A stretch of 64,000 nt of DNA from Acidobacteriota bacterium (lineage in GTDB: Bacteria > Acidobacteriota > Blastocatellia > RBC074). Below the pieces are notes generated by a model. That model did no database searches and was not told the origin of the DNA. It saw only the letters and a list, made by a program, of their open reading frames with translations. Of this stretch, positions 26,701 through 36,400 are shown one piece after another. A program made the translations under genes and the position numbers. The DNA lies in NCBI GenBank assembly GCA_016196035.1, contig JACPYM010000086.1, positions 1-64,000 of the forward strand. Reading direction: 5' to 3'. Every line of letters begins with the position of its first letter. Position 1 is the first letter of the stretch.

Positions 26701-29700
26701 CAATGGTTGTCAGGATCAGGGAGAGGTCGGTTTGGCAGGCGTCACGGTAATGTTGCTGGATGGCAACGGCGCGACGCTCGACACCAAGACCACCGATGCC
26801 AACGGCAATTATCTGTTCAGCAATTTGGCAGCTGCCACATACAGCGTCAAATTCACCGCACCCAGCGGCTACGCCTTTACCAAACGTGCCGTGGCGGCTT
26901 GTGGCACTGACAAAGACAGCGATGCTGATGTGGCGACCGGGCGCACGCAAAACATCGCGCTCGGCGCGGGACAAAGCTTCCTCGACCTGGACGCGGGCGT
27001 TTACCAGCCAGCCTCGTTGGGAGATTGTGTCTGGAACGACATGAACCGCGACGGTCTTTATGACGCAAGCATGGAAGTCGGTGTCTCAGGCGTCAGCGTA
27101 AGGTTGTTTGATGAGAGCAACACGCAATTGGCGACAACGACGACCAATGCCAGCGGCAAGTACAGCTTTGCCAATCTGCCGCCGGGCAATTACTACGTGA
27201 TCTTTGGCAATCTGCCGCAAGGCTTCGTGTTCAGCCCCAAAGACCAGGGCAATAACGAAGCGCTTGATAGCGATGCTGATCCGGCGACGGGCAGAACCGC
27301 TGCCGTGATGTTGATGTCCGGGCAGAACTACCTTGATCTTGATGCAGGCATCTACCCGCGCATTGACCTTTCATTGACCAAGACGGTCAGCAGTGGCCCG
27401 TATATTTCCGGCCAGAACGTGACGTACACCTTAACGCTGGCGAACGCCGCCAATCTGGCGACAGCGACCAATGTGACGGTGCGCGATGTCTTACCGGCGG
27501 GTTTGATTTTTGTGAGCGCCAACGCTTCACAGGGAACATACGCCAGTGGAACCTGGACGGTTGGCTCTGTGCCTAGCCCCGGCAGCGTGACGTTGACAAT
27601 TCAGGCTCAGATCAGCGCGGCCAGCGGCAGCATCAACAACTGCGCGCAAGTCCAAACCGCGAAAGAACTCGATCTCGATTCGACCCCAGGCAATTTCAAC
27701 GCGGCGTTGGGCGCGCGTGAAGATGACGAAGCTTGCGTGAGTTTCGATATTCAAGCGGCCTCGCTGGGCGATTTCGTCTGGCTCGACCTGAACGCCAACG
27801 GCTGTCAGGACGCGGGCGAACCGGGTGTGCCGAATGTGACTGTCACGCTCTTCCGGGGTGACAACACGCAAGTCGGGCAGACGACGACGAATGCACAGGG
27901 CGGCTACTCCTTCAACAATCTGGCGCCCGGCGATTACTACGTGATTTTCGCGTTACCGGCTGGCTATACCTTCACCTCCAATAAAGTTGCAGCGTGTGGC
28001 GACACCAAAGACAGCGACGCCAATACAAGCACAGGACGGACGCAGACCATCACCTTGGCGGGGAGCCAGAATTTCCCCGACCTGGACGCGGGCGTTTTCC
28101 AAGGCGCGAGCGTGGGCAACTATGTTTTCAAGGATGCCAATTTGAATGGTGTGCAAGATGACGGCGCTGCCAACGGTGTGAACGGCGTAATCGTGCGTCT
28201 TTTCCAACCCGGCCCAGACAATCAGGCCGGCACGGCGGATGACGTGGCGGTCGCTACTAGCACCACAACCAACAACGGCGGCAATCCGGGGTTCTATCTG
28301 TTTACGGGGCTGACGCCGGGGCGCTACTTCGTGCAGTTCGACATTTCCGCCGTGCCCGATTGCGGCTTTATCAAACAAGGCCCCACCGGCACCAAAGACG
28401 CCACCGACAGCGATCCCGATCCCGCCAATGGCCGTACTGAAATCTTCACGCTGGCCAATGGCGAAAACGATCTGAGTTGGGATGCGGGCCTGTACCAACG
28501 GGCTTGCGTGTCCGGCTTCGTTTATGAGGACACCAATGACAATGGCCTCAAAGAAGCTGGCGAGGCTGGTATCAAGGACGTAACGGTAACGCTGACCGGG
28601 ACGGATCTATTTGGCAATATCGTCTCGCGCTCGACGTTGACGAGCGCCACCGGTGCCTATCAGTTCTGCAATTTGGTGCCCGGCACCTACAAACTCACCG
28701 AGACGCAACCGCCGATCTATGTAGACGGCAAGGACACGGCTGGTTCGTTGGGCGGTACGGTCACGAACGACATGATCGCCGACATTCCCGTTGGTTCCGG
28801 CGCGAACGGCATCAACTACAATTTCGGCGAACTGCTGTCCTTTGACTTAAGCTTGCGCAAAGAGCATACCGGCAACTTCCTGCCCAATACGCAGGATACC
28901 TACATGCTGACCGTCACCAACAAAGGACCCGGTGCTTCGCAAGGCACGATTACGGTGACCGACAATCTGCCGGGCGGCATGACCTACCAGTCTGTGACAG
29001 GGGCCGGGTGGAGTTGCAGCGGCGGCGTCGGCAGCAATCTTGTGACTTGTACGTATAGCAATACGTTGGCGGCGAATGCTTCGACCAGTTTCACCTTGCG
29101 CGTGCGCATCTCGCAAAACGTGCAGTGCGCGGTGGTCAACGTCGCCACGTTGTCGGCTGTCGGCGATACCAATTCAGCCAACAATATCGCCCGCGATACC
29201 ACGCTCATTGATAATTGCACGATGACGATGCAAATGGATCCGGGCAATCCGGCGTTGGATCCGGGTTCGATCCTGATCTTCCCGGTCTACACTTCCGATG
29301 CGTCAAACCCGAATCGTGAAAACACGCAGATTTGCCTGACGAACACGAATCAAAAGAAACCCATCTCAGTGCATCTTTTCTTTGTGGATGGTACGTCTTG
29401 CGCCGTGTCGGATAGCTTTGTTTGTCTGACGCAAAATCAGACCGCGTGCTTCTTGACCTCGGATATTGATCCGGGGACGATGGGGTACATTGTTGCGGTA
29501 GCGACCGACGATCAGGGCTGCCCGACCAACTTCAATTGGTTGATCGGCGACGAATACGTCAAATTCGCTTCTGGACATTATGGCAACTTGAGGGCCGAGT
29601 CGTTCCCGGCGTTGAGCAACCCAGTTTGCGATCCGAACTCAGGGATTGCTACTTTGCCCTTAGACGGGATTACTTATCGGGCCCCAGGCCGCACGCTGGC

Positions 29701-30133
29701 AGCCTCTTCGATTCTAAGCCGTGTGGATGACAACTCCACGTTGGTCGTCATTGATCGAGTCGGCGGCAATCTGGCGACCACGGCGGCGACGCTGAGCAGC
29801 ATCTTCGGGGTGCTATATGACGATGCTGAATCGCCCTTTAGCTTCAGTATCAATTCGCCGAATTGTCAGCTCAAGCAGGTCTTAACTGACAGCTTCCCGC
29901 GTACCACACCGCGCTTCACCCAAGTGATTCCGGCGGGCCGCACGGGTTGGATCAAGTTTGCCGCACGGCCCGACCTCGCCAATGATGCCAACATCGGTAT
30001 CATCGGCGCAGTCTTCAACTTCAATCCGAACGCCACGGCCGTCAGCGGGGCGTTTACCGGTGGACGTGCGTTACATAAATTAACGCTCGGCAGGGATGTG
30101 TTCACCATTCCGGTGTTTCCGCCCAGTTGTTAA
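23756..30133 (+). CDS. Giant secreted SdrD-B/DUF11 repeat protein
   Basis: 2125 residues. A signal/membrane segment lies at about 25-42 (IFFFASLVLCLYIGAAW). The first SdrD-like domain is at about 95. The roughly 470-residue domain shared with the protein at 15029 starts near 205 (YCQDNPFLGVPCYVSG). Further SdrD B domains start near 695, 970, 1086, 1336, 1452 and 1582 (pattern LGDxVWxDxNxNGxQDxGE). DUF11 domains start near 823, 1200 and 1694 (DLSLTKxVSxGPYxxGQNxTYTL). A unique C-terminal region covers about 1822-2125. SdrD repeats in other bacteria bind calcium and form rod-like stalks. No LPxTG or other anchor is seen, so attachment is unexplained. A strong terminator follows. Confidence 0.9.
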   Translation: MKLTLTQLHTHTASLARQNKRTPRIFFFASLVLCLYIGAAWMGMPFGRPALASLAGHAATLAGANNQVGKIFARTAQRFAAAPGKGVSASVPLAGVISGTVFRDWNGNGKQDPATAVRIPEVGIGGITVTAYNTSGNAVGTATAAADGSYSLTTNDASNGPYRVEFTNIPAGLSFGPAGMTSGTAVQFVATAPSGSVSLGLNDPKDYCQDNPFLGVPCYVSGDPTKAGNNAAGPADVLVTFPYAAGTSAPYNGVDVPPFGNQPSPSHLASAQQTGADWGVAYQRSTRKLFTAAVVRRHSGFGPLGIGGIYTVTNPGSASPTVANFVDVKTIGIDVGTLTNATRNLPADRLATSADSAAFSAVGKQGIGDLEISEDDKTLWLINLNDRKLYSIFINDTAVVPTAANVSSFTVPSPNCNGGTFRPWAVKPYKGKVYVGGTCTAETSQTPADLKAAIYEFTPGANTFVSKLEFGLGYTKGITWVWPGVEDRKFWRPWTDTFDTLVAPAQGVGHQFLVYPQPVLSGIEFDIDGSMILGFMDRTGMQTGFLQANLSGTGSYEGISGGDTLRAYNNNGAFVLENNGVVGPNTGGTNNGQGPGGGEFYYQEDFIQNGQLVHQETSLGALGLLPGALQVVIPVFDPFTVQSGGVLFMNNFNGKADRRYEVFPQPSPPNQINGLFGKAAGLGDLEVLCDAAPIELGNRIWNDLNRNGIQDANEAGRAGVTVQLFKGGQLVGTTTTSATGQYFFNADNVSGGVVPNMAYEIRVNKAQQALTSTGLSPANADNTANGDQRDSDAVMNGTTAVIAVTTGGAGANDHSNDLGFFDERVDLSLTKAVSAGPYAPGQNLTYTLLVSNATDCTKAGVFAGPCSTATNVTIADAFPAQLTFVSANPAAAYNAATNVWTVGTLAPGASATIQITATVKAGTIGNIRNFAQVQTQDGPLDIDSTPGNRNPSNPPAEDDEAEVTINIGPASLGDRVWVDKNGNGCQDQGEVGLAGVTVMLLDGNGATLDTKTTDANGNYLFSNLAAATYSVKFTAPSGYAFTKRAVAACGTDKDSDADVATGRTQNIALGAGQSFLDLDAGVYQPASLGDCVWNDMNRDGLYDASMEVGVSGVSVRLFDESNTQLATTTTNASGKYSFANLPPGNYYVIFGNLPQGFVFSPKDQGNNEALDSDADPATGRTAAVMLMSGQNYLDLDAGIYPRIDLSLTKTVSSGPYISGQNVTYTLTLANAANLATATNVTVRDVLPAGLIFVSANASQGTYASGTWTVGSVPSPGSVTLTIQAQISAASGSINNCAQVQTAKELDLDSTPGNFNAALGAREDDEACVSFDIQAASLGDFVWLDLNANGCQDAGEPGVPNVTVTLFRGDNTQVGQTTTNAQGGYSFNNLAPGDYYVIFALPAGYTFTSNKVAACGDTKDSDANTSTGRTQTITLAGSQNFPDLDAGVFQGASVGNYVFKDANLNGVQDDGAANGVNGVIVRLFQPGPDNQAGTADDVAVATSTTTNNGGNPGFYLFTGLTPGRYFVQFDISAVPDCGFIKQGPTGTKDATDSDPDPANGRTEIFTLANGENDLSWDAGLYQRACVSGFVYEDTNDNGLKEAGEAGIKDVTVTLTGTDLFGNIVSRSTLTSATGAYQFCNLVPGTYKLTETQPPIYVDGKDTAGSLGGTVTNDMIADIPVGSGANGINYNFGELLSFDLSLRKEHTGNFLPNTQDTYMLTVTNKGPGASQGTITVTDNLPGGMTYQSVTGAGWSCSGGVGSNLVTCTYSNTLAANASTSFTLRVRISQNVQCAVVNVATLSAVGDTNSANNIARDTTLIDNCTMTMQMDPGNPALDPGSILIFPVYTSDASNPNRENTQICLTNTNQKKPISVHLFFVDGTSCAVSDSFVCLTQNQTACFLTSDIDPGTMGYIVAVATDDQGCPTNFNWLIGDEYVKFASGHYGNLRAESFPALSNPVCDPNSGIATLPLDGITYRAPGRTLAASSILSRVDDNSTLVVIDRVGGNLATTAATLSSIFGVLYDDAESPFSFSINSPNCQLKQVLTDSFPRTTPRFTQVIPAGRTGWIKFAARPDLANDANIGIIGAVFNFNPNATAVSGAFTGGRALHKLTLGRDVFTIPVFPPSC

Positions 30134-30189
30134 GCGGGCAAGTGCACGAAGCATTCGTGCGATTCACTGACTAACGAACAAAATAGTCG

Positions 30190-30226
30190 GCCCGCCAGCA
30201 ACCTATAGGTTGCTGGCGGGCTTTTC
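30190..30226 (+). terminator. Intrinsic terminator of the giant gene
   Basis: Perfect 14-nt arms (30190-30203, GCCCGCCAGCAACC; 30208-30221) with a TATA loop are followed by TTTTCCTTTTT. It sits about 55 nt after the stop codon. Confidence 0.9.
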
Positions 30227-30381
30227 CTTTTTGTTGGTGTCTCGGCTGGTGAACCGGTGGGTTGATCGCCGTGCCCACGCCAAACTGGCGGCTTGTCGAA
30301 GAGTAGGGCAATCTGCCTGTCGCGAGCGTGAATCGGCCCTTAGAGCGGTTTGCAATTGCGTTTCGGGAGTCAGTTGACGCT

Positions 30382-30477
30382 GGGACAGTACCGCGCGCGT
30401 GAGCAAGCGGCAGGTTGGCAGTTCAACCAGTGGTGCAAGCTTGACGCGCCGCTTGCTCACGCGCGCGGTACTGTCCC
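30382..30477. repeat. Palindromic element with 29-nt perfect arms
   Basis: Arms 30382-30410 and 30449-30477 are perfect reverse complements (outer part GGGACAGTACCGCGCGCGTG) around a 38-nt centre. It lies between the giant gene and the convergent module gene. It shares the wording 'GTACCG...GAGC' with other palindromes of the window. There is no T tract. Confidence 0.9.
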
Positions 30478-30663
30478 GCTACGCGGTTTTTCAGTACCTC
30501 GAAATAAAAACCGATCTAGTCGCACTCGCGTGCGAGCTGCAATAAGCGTAGGAGGTTTAGTGATGGATTGGTTGTGAGGATGGTGGATATAGGCTGTCTC
30601 GGCTGTCGTCTGCCACAAAAGCAAAGTCTTCCAAGGTACTGCGCTTGACGCCAGGGCTGAAGG

Positions 30664-30707
30664 GGCGCAAAAAACAATAGGCTGGCGTCGTGTGTACAAC
30701 GCCAGCC
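30664..30707 (-). terminator. Intrinsic terminator of the third module gene
   Basis: Arms 30680-30688 (GGCTGGCGT) and 30699-30707 are complementary. Read on the minus strand, the hairpin is followed by TATTGTTTTTTG. It begins about 50 nt after the stop of the gene at 30757-32100. Confidence 0.75.
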
Positions 30708-30756
30708 GGTCAATAATGAGGAGGCTATGGGCTAGTGATCTGCTTTCACTCGATAA

Positions 30757-32100
30757 TCAGTTGCACGCGCCGGTATTGTTGTTGCCGTTCAGCAAGTCAA
30801 ACAGGCGCGCCAGGGCTTGCATGTCTTCGGGGCGGTTCAGCGGGATCAGTTGGCGCGTTTGCGCAAAAACATCTCCCAACCGCGTCGCGGTGTTGACGAT
30901 GAAGCCATTGCTGAGTTGGAACGGCTCGAATTCCACGCCATAACAAGAGAGCGGAGATTTCAATGCTTCCTGCACGTTATGCGAAGCCTCGCCGCCGGCA
31001 TTCAAGAGATTCAACTGGGCGGCCACAAATTCGCGGTTCAGATATTGAATGGGCACCTGCGGTTTCAATACGCGCAACGCTGTGGCGGGCGGCATACTGC
31101 GCGCCGCGACTGGACGATTGAAATTGACGCCGCCAATCAGCACCGTCCCGTATGGAATGTCTGAGGGATGTGCGCAATAGACCAGGTAATAATACTCAGC
31201 AGACCGGAAGCAAATGGTTTTGCAGCCCTCGTCGGCAGGGCATTCCACCGCGCAAGGCAGCCCGCTGGGATAGCCGCCCGTCAATTGACCCAGCAAACCT
31301 GTGCCCGGGTTATTCTCGTCCCCAGCAACGCGATTGCGATTGACGACGATGTCGGTCACGACCACCGAGGTCGTACCTGCGCCCAAGGCCCGCGTGATCT
31401 CGATTCCCAGTTGAAAGCAGCCGTGCAAAGGTGAATCGAAATCCATCGGGAAAGAGAAGGTCAGCAAGCCGGTGCGTTTGCCGCGTGGGCCAGCCTCGTC
31501 TACGAAAGGAATCAGCGTCCCCTGCTTGGTATCCGGCCCCATTGCGAAACGGTTGTCCACAAAAAGCTTCAATTGCGGATGAATGCTGCTTAGCCGGAAG
31601 CCGTCAGCCTCGCGGGTGAAGCGCAGCAATTCCTGGACGCCTGTGCCGTCACCGTTTTGCACGTATACACGCACGACGTCGCCCGCCGTACCATCGCTGG
31701 CGGAAAGAATCAGATTGCCGTCCCAAATGGATTCAGCGCAGGTCAACGCGCGCACCGTTGCGCCCGGTTGCGTCGCCGAAAAGCCGCGCGCAGGCACATT
31801 CGCCAGTGCCCCCATCGTCTGCGCCTCAGCGCCAAAGCTGGCGGCATTGACGGCAAAGGCCGTGGTGCCGTCGGCGGGGCGATTGAGACTCAAGCTAAGC
31901 GGTTTGGGCAATAGGAATAGATCGCCGTCGGGCAAACCCGGAGCTTTGGCAAAACCGTGAACGACCGCTGAAAGATCGAGTTGCAGACTCGCTTCGGCAG
32001 CCTGCGCTGTTCTGAGGCCGTGTTGACCGCTTAGGCATAACACGCACAGCATCAGGCAACAGAACGAAACGGCAAGTCGGAAATTTTTTAGATACTGCAT
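30757..32100 (-). CDS. Secreted protein, third member of the two-part module family
   Basis: 447 residues with a clear signal peptide (FRLAVSFCCLMLCVLCLSG ... AQA). The N-module (about 45-290) keeps the family landmarks: HGFAKAPGLPDGDLFLLPKP, ALTCAESIWD, GKRTGLLTFSFPM, VTDIVVNRNRVAGD and LTGGYPSGLPC. The C-module (about 295-447) keeps KTICFRSAEYY, VLIGGVNFNRPV, NREFVAAQLN, LSCYGVEFEPFQLSNG and LFDLLNGNNNTGACN. It is clearly more diverged than the other two and is on the opposite strand. GAGGAAG precedes the ATG. I know no named domain for either module. Confidence 0.8.
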   Translation of the reverse strand: MQYLKNFRLAVSFCCLMLCVLCLSGQHGLRTAQAAEASLQLDLSAVVHGFAKAPGLPDGDLFLLPKPLSLSLNRPADGTTAFAVNAASFGAEAQTMGALANVPARGFSATQPGATVRALTCAESIWDGNLILSASDGTAGDVVRVYVQNGDGTGVQELLRFTREADGFRLSSIHPQLKLFVDNRFAMGPDTKQGTLIPFVDEAGPRGKRTGLLTFSFPMDFDSPLHGCFQLGIEITRALGAGTTSVVVTDIVVNRNRVAGDENNPGTGLLGQLTGGYPSGLPCAVECPADEGCKTICFRSAEYYYLVYCAHPSDIPYGTVLIGGVNFNRPVAARSMPPATALRVLKPQVPIQYLNREFVAAQLNLLNAGGEASHNVQEALKSPLSCYGVEFEPFQLSNGFIVNTATRLGDVFAQTRQLIPLNRPEDMQALARLFDLLNGNNNTGACN

Positions 32101-33424
32101 GACAACTTCCTCAAACGCTTGTCTGGGGATTTACTCCAGCAAGCAAAAGCGCCCACACCAAACACCGTGCTGACAAGTCCGGCGAGCAGCCGTGGGAATT
32201 GGCACCAAAAAGAGAATCGAGTTGGAAAGAACCTAGCAGGAGTGTGTAGCAGCCGCTTCAGCTTGAGCGGACAATTCCAGGTGTGTGTCAGTTTGTGTCC
32301 CAGTTTTCAATTGCCGGAGCCATTTCGAGCTTGCCCCTTGGCCAGCACTGATCGGGTTTGTCAGGTATCCATCAAGCAGTTATGGCAAACCCAATGCCAA
32401 CGGGGAATCCGGGTCAGAGACCCGGATGCAAAAACAGGAACGTTGCTGAAAAGAACGGATAGTCTGTCTGGTCGCACCAGATAGCGTCTCAGCGCACGCG
32501 GCAGGCACGTTGCGGGTCTTGACGCTGTTTCAGTTCGCGCTGCACACGCTGTCTACGATTGAAGATAGCGGTAGGAGATAAATGTCGTCGAAAGGGGACA
32601 AGGTATGAAAAGCAGGACTTACGCAAAGATTTGCCACAGAGGCACAGAGACACTGAGGCAGACAAAGAACTATGCCAACACAGTAAAAATGCTCTGTGTC
32701 TCTGTGCCTCTGTGGCTAACCAGTTTGTGTCTTGCGTAAGTCCTGAAAAGAAGATGAAACACCGCCGTGCCGCGAGGGGCGAAGCTAAATCCGGTTGTTC
32801 CGCCTGAATAATCAAGGAGTAATTCATTGCCAAATCCCTTTCGCAAGGGAATGAGTCCAGAGCAGAGCGCGGTTAGATTCGGCTTGGGGTGCAGGCCTGC
32901 CGAAGCGGCCAGACAAGCGGTTAGATTGGATAGCGAACGAAAATCTTGCGGGGGTCACAACGAGACTTTATTACCAGCTCAATTGGCGCATAGCTGGATC
33001 AACATCAGGGGATGTCGCTCTAAAGTGCACAGGCGAGCGAAACATTACACCCGTGTGCCAGAACCAGCGAAAAATCCAGCTTGAGTTTGCCCGCCCAAGC
33101 CTCGTAAAATGCCCGCGTTCGTTCCGAACGCTGATGAATTCCCCAAAATTCAGCCCTGACAGCGGTCTTTACTTTCAAGTACTTTGGACAACTGGCAAAA
33201 CTCCCCCGCCATTGCCGGCCCCCGACTCGTTACGTGCCTCATTCGATCTTCTCTATTCCCCTTTGATAACAGGTTGTGTCGTTCGCCTAGCCAAGCGCGT
33301 GTAGCGCTCGCTTTCGCTTGTCCGTGCACGCAGTGCTCACAATCGAGCGCATGCTTGAACTCCGTGTTCTTGTGGCAATGGCATTCGCACGCAAGTCCGG
33401 CAAGGACGTTGGGTCATACCTACA
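32101..33424. other. 1.3-kb intergenic region
   Basis: Apart from the palindrome at 32613-32745 I see no gene, RNA or terminator here. Short frames of 80-120 codons on both strands lack ribosome binding sites and motifs. Both flanking genes read outward, so their promoters should be in this region. The size is large for this window and could hide decayed sequence. Confidence 0.5.
32613..32745. repeat. Palindromic element of the 'ccacagaggcacagagacac' type
   Basis: The outer arms CAGGACTTACGCAA (32613-32626) and its complement (32732-32745) are perfect over 14 nt. The inner arms GCCACAGAGGCACAGAGACA (32633-32652) and 32697-32716 are perfect over 20 nt. The two nested stems have a 44-nt centre. 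A worn copy is at 19617-19716. Confidence 0.9.
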
Positions 33425-36400
33425 ATGATGAAAGCAATAATGTCGTGGCAGCACGTTGGATGTTGGTTCTGTATTGGGTTGGTTGCGGCGGTGTTTTTCA
33501 ACCCGCTGGTATTGCGCCCGACGCAAGCGGCGCTCAATCAATCAACCGTTAGGCAAGTCGAACGCGCCAAACAGGCATACGGTCAATTGCCGATGACCTT
33601 TGAACGTAACGAAGGCCAGAGTGACAAGACGGTGAAATACCTCGCGCGCGGGCACGGCTATCAGGTTTTCCTGACAGAAGACAAGGCGACGCTCCGGCTG
33701 GCACAGGCGAACGGTGACGCCGCCGCCTTGCGGTTCAGCTTTGGCAGCGGCACGGGCACCCCCGTTGGACTCAACGAATTGCCCACCAAGAGCAATTACA
33801 TCCTTGGCAATGACCCGCAGGCATGGCGCGCCAACATTTCCAACTTCGCGCGGGTCGAATATCGCGCCCTACAGCCGGGCGTGGACTTGGCGTTTTATGG
33901 CACCCAACGCGCGCTCGAATATGATTTCATCGTTGCGCCCGGCGCTGACCCCGCCGAACTCACCATCACCATCGAAGGCGCCGACAAACTGGAACTCGCC
34001 ACCAACGGCGACTTGCTCTTGCGCGTTGGCGATGCCGTCGTCACGCAACGCGCGCCCGTCTCGCGCCAACGCCAGCGCCAAGTCCACAGCCGCTACTTGC
34101 TCAAAGGCGGCAATCAAATTGGCTTTGCCGTCGAAGGCTATGACCGCGCGCAATCGCTGGTGATTGATCCGGTGATTGATTATTCGACCTTTCTCGGTGG
34201 CATCGGCTCCGACGAAGGCTTTGCCATCGCTGTGGACAATGCCGGTAACGCCTACCTCACCGGCACAACCTATTCGAATAACTTCAACACCTTCGCGCCG
34301 CTGCAAACGCTGAATCGCGGCGGCAAGTACGACGCCTTTGTCACCAAGCTCAACGCGGCGGGCAATGCCATCGTCTATTCAACCTACCTCGGCGGTTCCG
34401 CCGAAGACAGCGGGCAGGGCATCGCGGTGGATTCGCTCGGCAACGCCTACATCGCTGGCATCACCAATTCGCCCGATTTCACCACGCGCAATGCCTTTCA
34501 ACCCGCGCTCAACGGCCAGGCCAACGATGCCTTCATCACCAAACTCAACAGTGATGGGACAGCGATCATCTATTCGTCGTATCTGGGCGGCAGCAACATT
34601 GATCAGGCCTTCGCCATCGCGCTGGACGCGGGCAACAATGCCTATCTCGCAGGCTCGACAGCCTCCACCGATTTCAACACGCGCAGCCCGCTGCAACCCG
34701 CCAATCGTGGCGGCGCGGATGCCTTCATCGCCAAGGTCAACGCCAGCGGTAGCGCGTTGGTCTATTCGACTTATCTGGGTGGCAGTGGGCTGGATGAAGC
34801 GCGCGGCGTCGCAGTGGATGCCGCCGGCAATGCCTATCTCACCGGCTCGACAGCCTCCAACGATTTCAACGTGCTGAATGCGATTCAAGCCAACAATCGC
34901 GGCCAGCAGGACGCCTTTGTCGCCAAGCTCAACGTCAACGGCTCTGCGCTGATCTATTCCACCTATTTGGGCGGGGCCGAACTGGATGCCGCTTATGACG
35001 TAGCGGTGGATGTCAACGGCAATGCTTATGTCACCGGCAACACTTTCTCGACGGACTTCCGCACGGTTGATCCGTTCCAAGCCAACAATCGCGGCAGCAG
35101 CGATGCCTTCATCAGCAAGTTCAATGACAACGGTTCGGTGCTGCTGTTCTCGACTTATCTGGGCGGCACCCAAGGCGATTTCGGACGCGCCATCGGGTTG
35201 GGCGTGAACAACGAAATCCTGGTCGCGGGCCGCACCTCTTCGACCGATTTCAACAACGTCAATGCCGTGCAAGACAGCAATCGCGGCAACCTCGACGCCT
35301 TTGTCAGCAAGTTCAACGCGCAAGGCTCGGCGCTGCTCTATTCGACCTATCTCGGCGGCGCACAGGATGATTTTGCGTTTGGCCTGGCCGTGGATAACGC
35401 GGGCAACGCATACATCACGGGCGATACGCGCTCGACCGATTTCAACACGCGCAACCCGGTGCAAGCAGCCAATCGCGGCGGCCTCGATGCCTTTGTCTCA
35501 AAGCTCAATGCCAGCGGCACCGACTTGGCGTATTCCACTTATCTCGGTGGTTCGGGCGAAGACCTGGGCTTGAGCGTAGCCATTGATACGGCGGGGAACG
35601 CCTATGTCACGGGCTATACCAGCTCAAACGATTACATCACGCGCAATCCCTTGCAGGCGACCAGTCGCGGCGGTCTCGAAGTTTTCGTCACCAAGATTCT
35701 GGCCGACAGCAACGACATCGCGTTCAATACCTACTTTGGCGGCAACGGTTCCGACACCGGCAACGCCATCGCGGTGGATGGCGGCGGCAATGCCTATATC
35801 ACGGGCGCGACGACCTCGACGAATCTGCCGACACGCAATCCGTGGCAACCCGCATTTGGTGGAGGCGGCCTTGACGCTTTCGTCGCCAAGTTCAACGCCT
35901 CCGGCTCCAATCTGATTTATTCAACCTATCTGGGCGGCAGCTTTGGCGATCAGGCGCGCGGCATCGCGGTGGATGCGGCGGGCAATGCCTACATCACGGG
36001 CAGCACGTTCTCTGACAACTTCCCCACGCAAGGCCCGCTGCAAGCCACACATCGTGGGTTGGGCGATGCCTTCATCACCAAGCTCAACGCCGCCGGTTCG
36101 GCCTTGCTGTATTCGACCTATCTCGGCGGCGCCGCCACCGACGAAGCCAATGCCATCGCCATTGACGCCACGGGCGCGGCCTACATCGCAGGCGATACTT
36201 TCTCCAGCGACTTCAACACGCGCAATGCGCTGCAAGCCAGCACGCGCGGCCAGCAGGATGCTTTCATCGCCAAACTCACACCCGACGGCGCGCAACTGGC
36301 GTATTCGACCTATCTGGGCGGACGCCGCAACGACCTCGCCAACGGCATTGCGGTGGATGCGGGCGGCAATGCTTACATCACTGGCTCGACCACCTCGCCC

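Noticed and set aside
30457-30713. Short frames around 30.5-30.7 kb
   Set aside because: They lie over a palindrome and a minus-strand terminator and have no motif or ribosome binding site.
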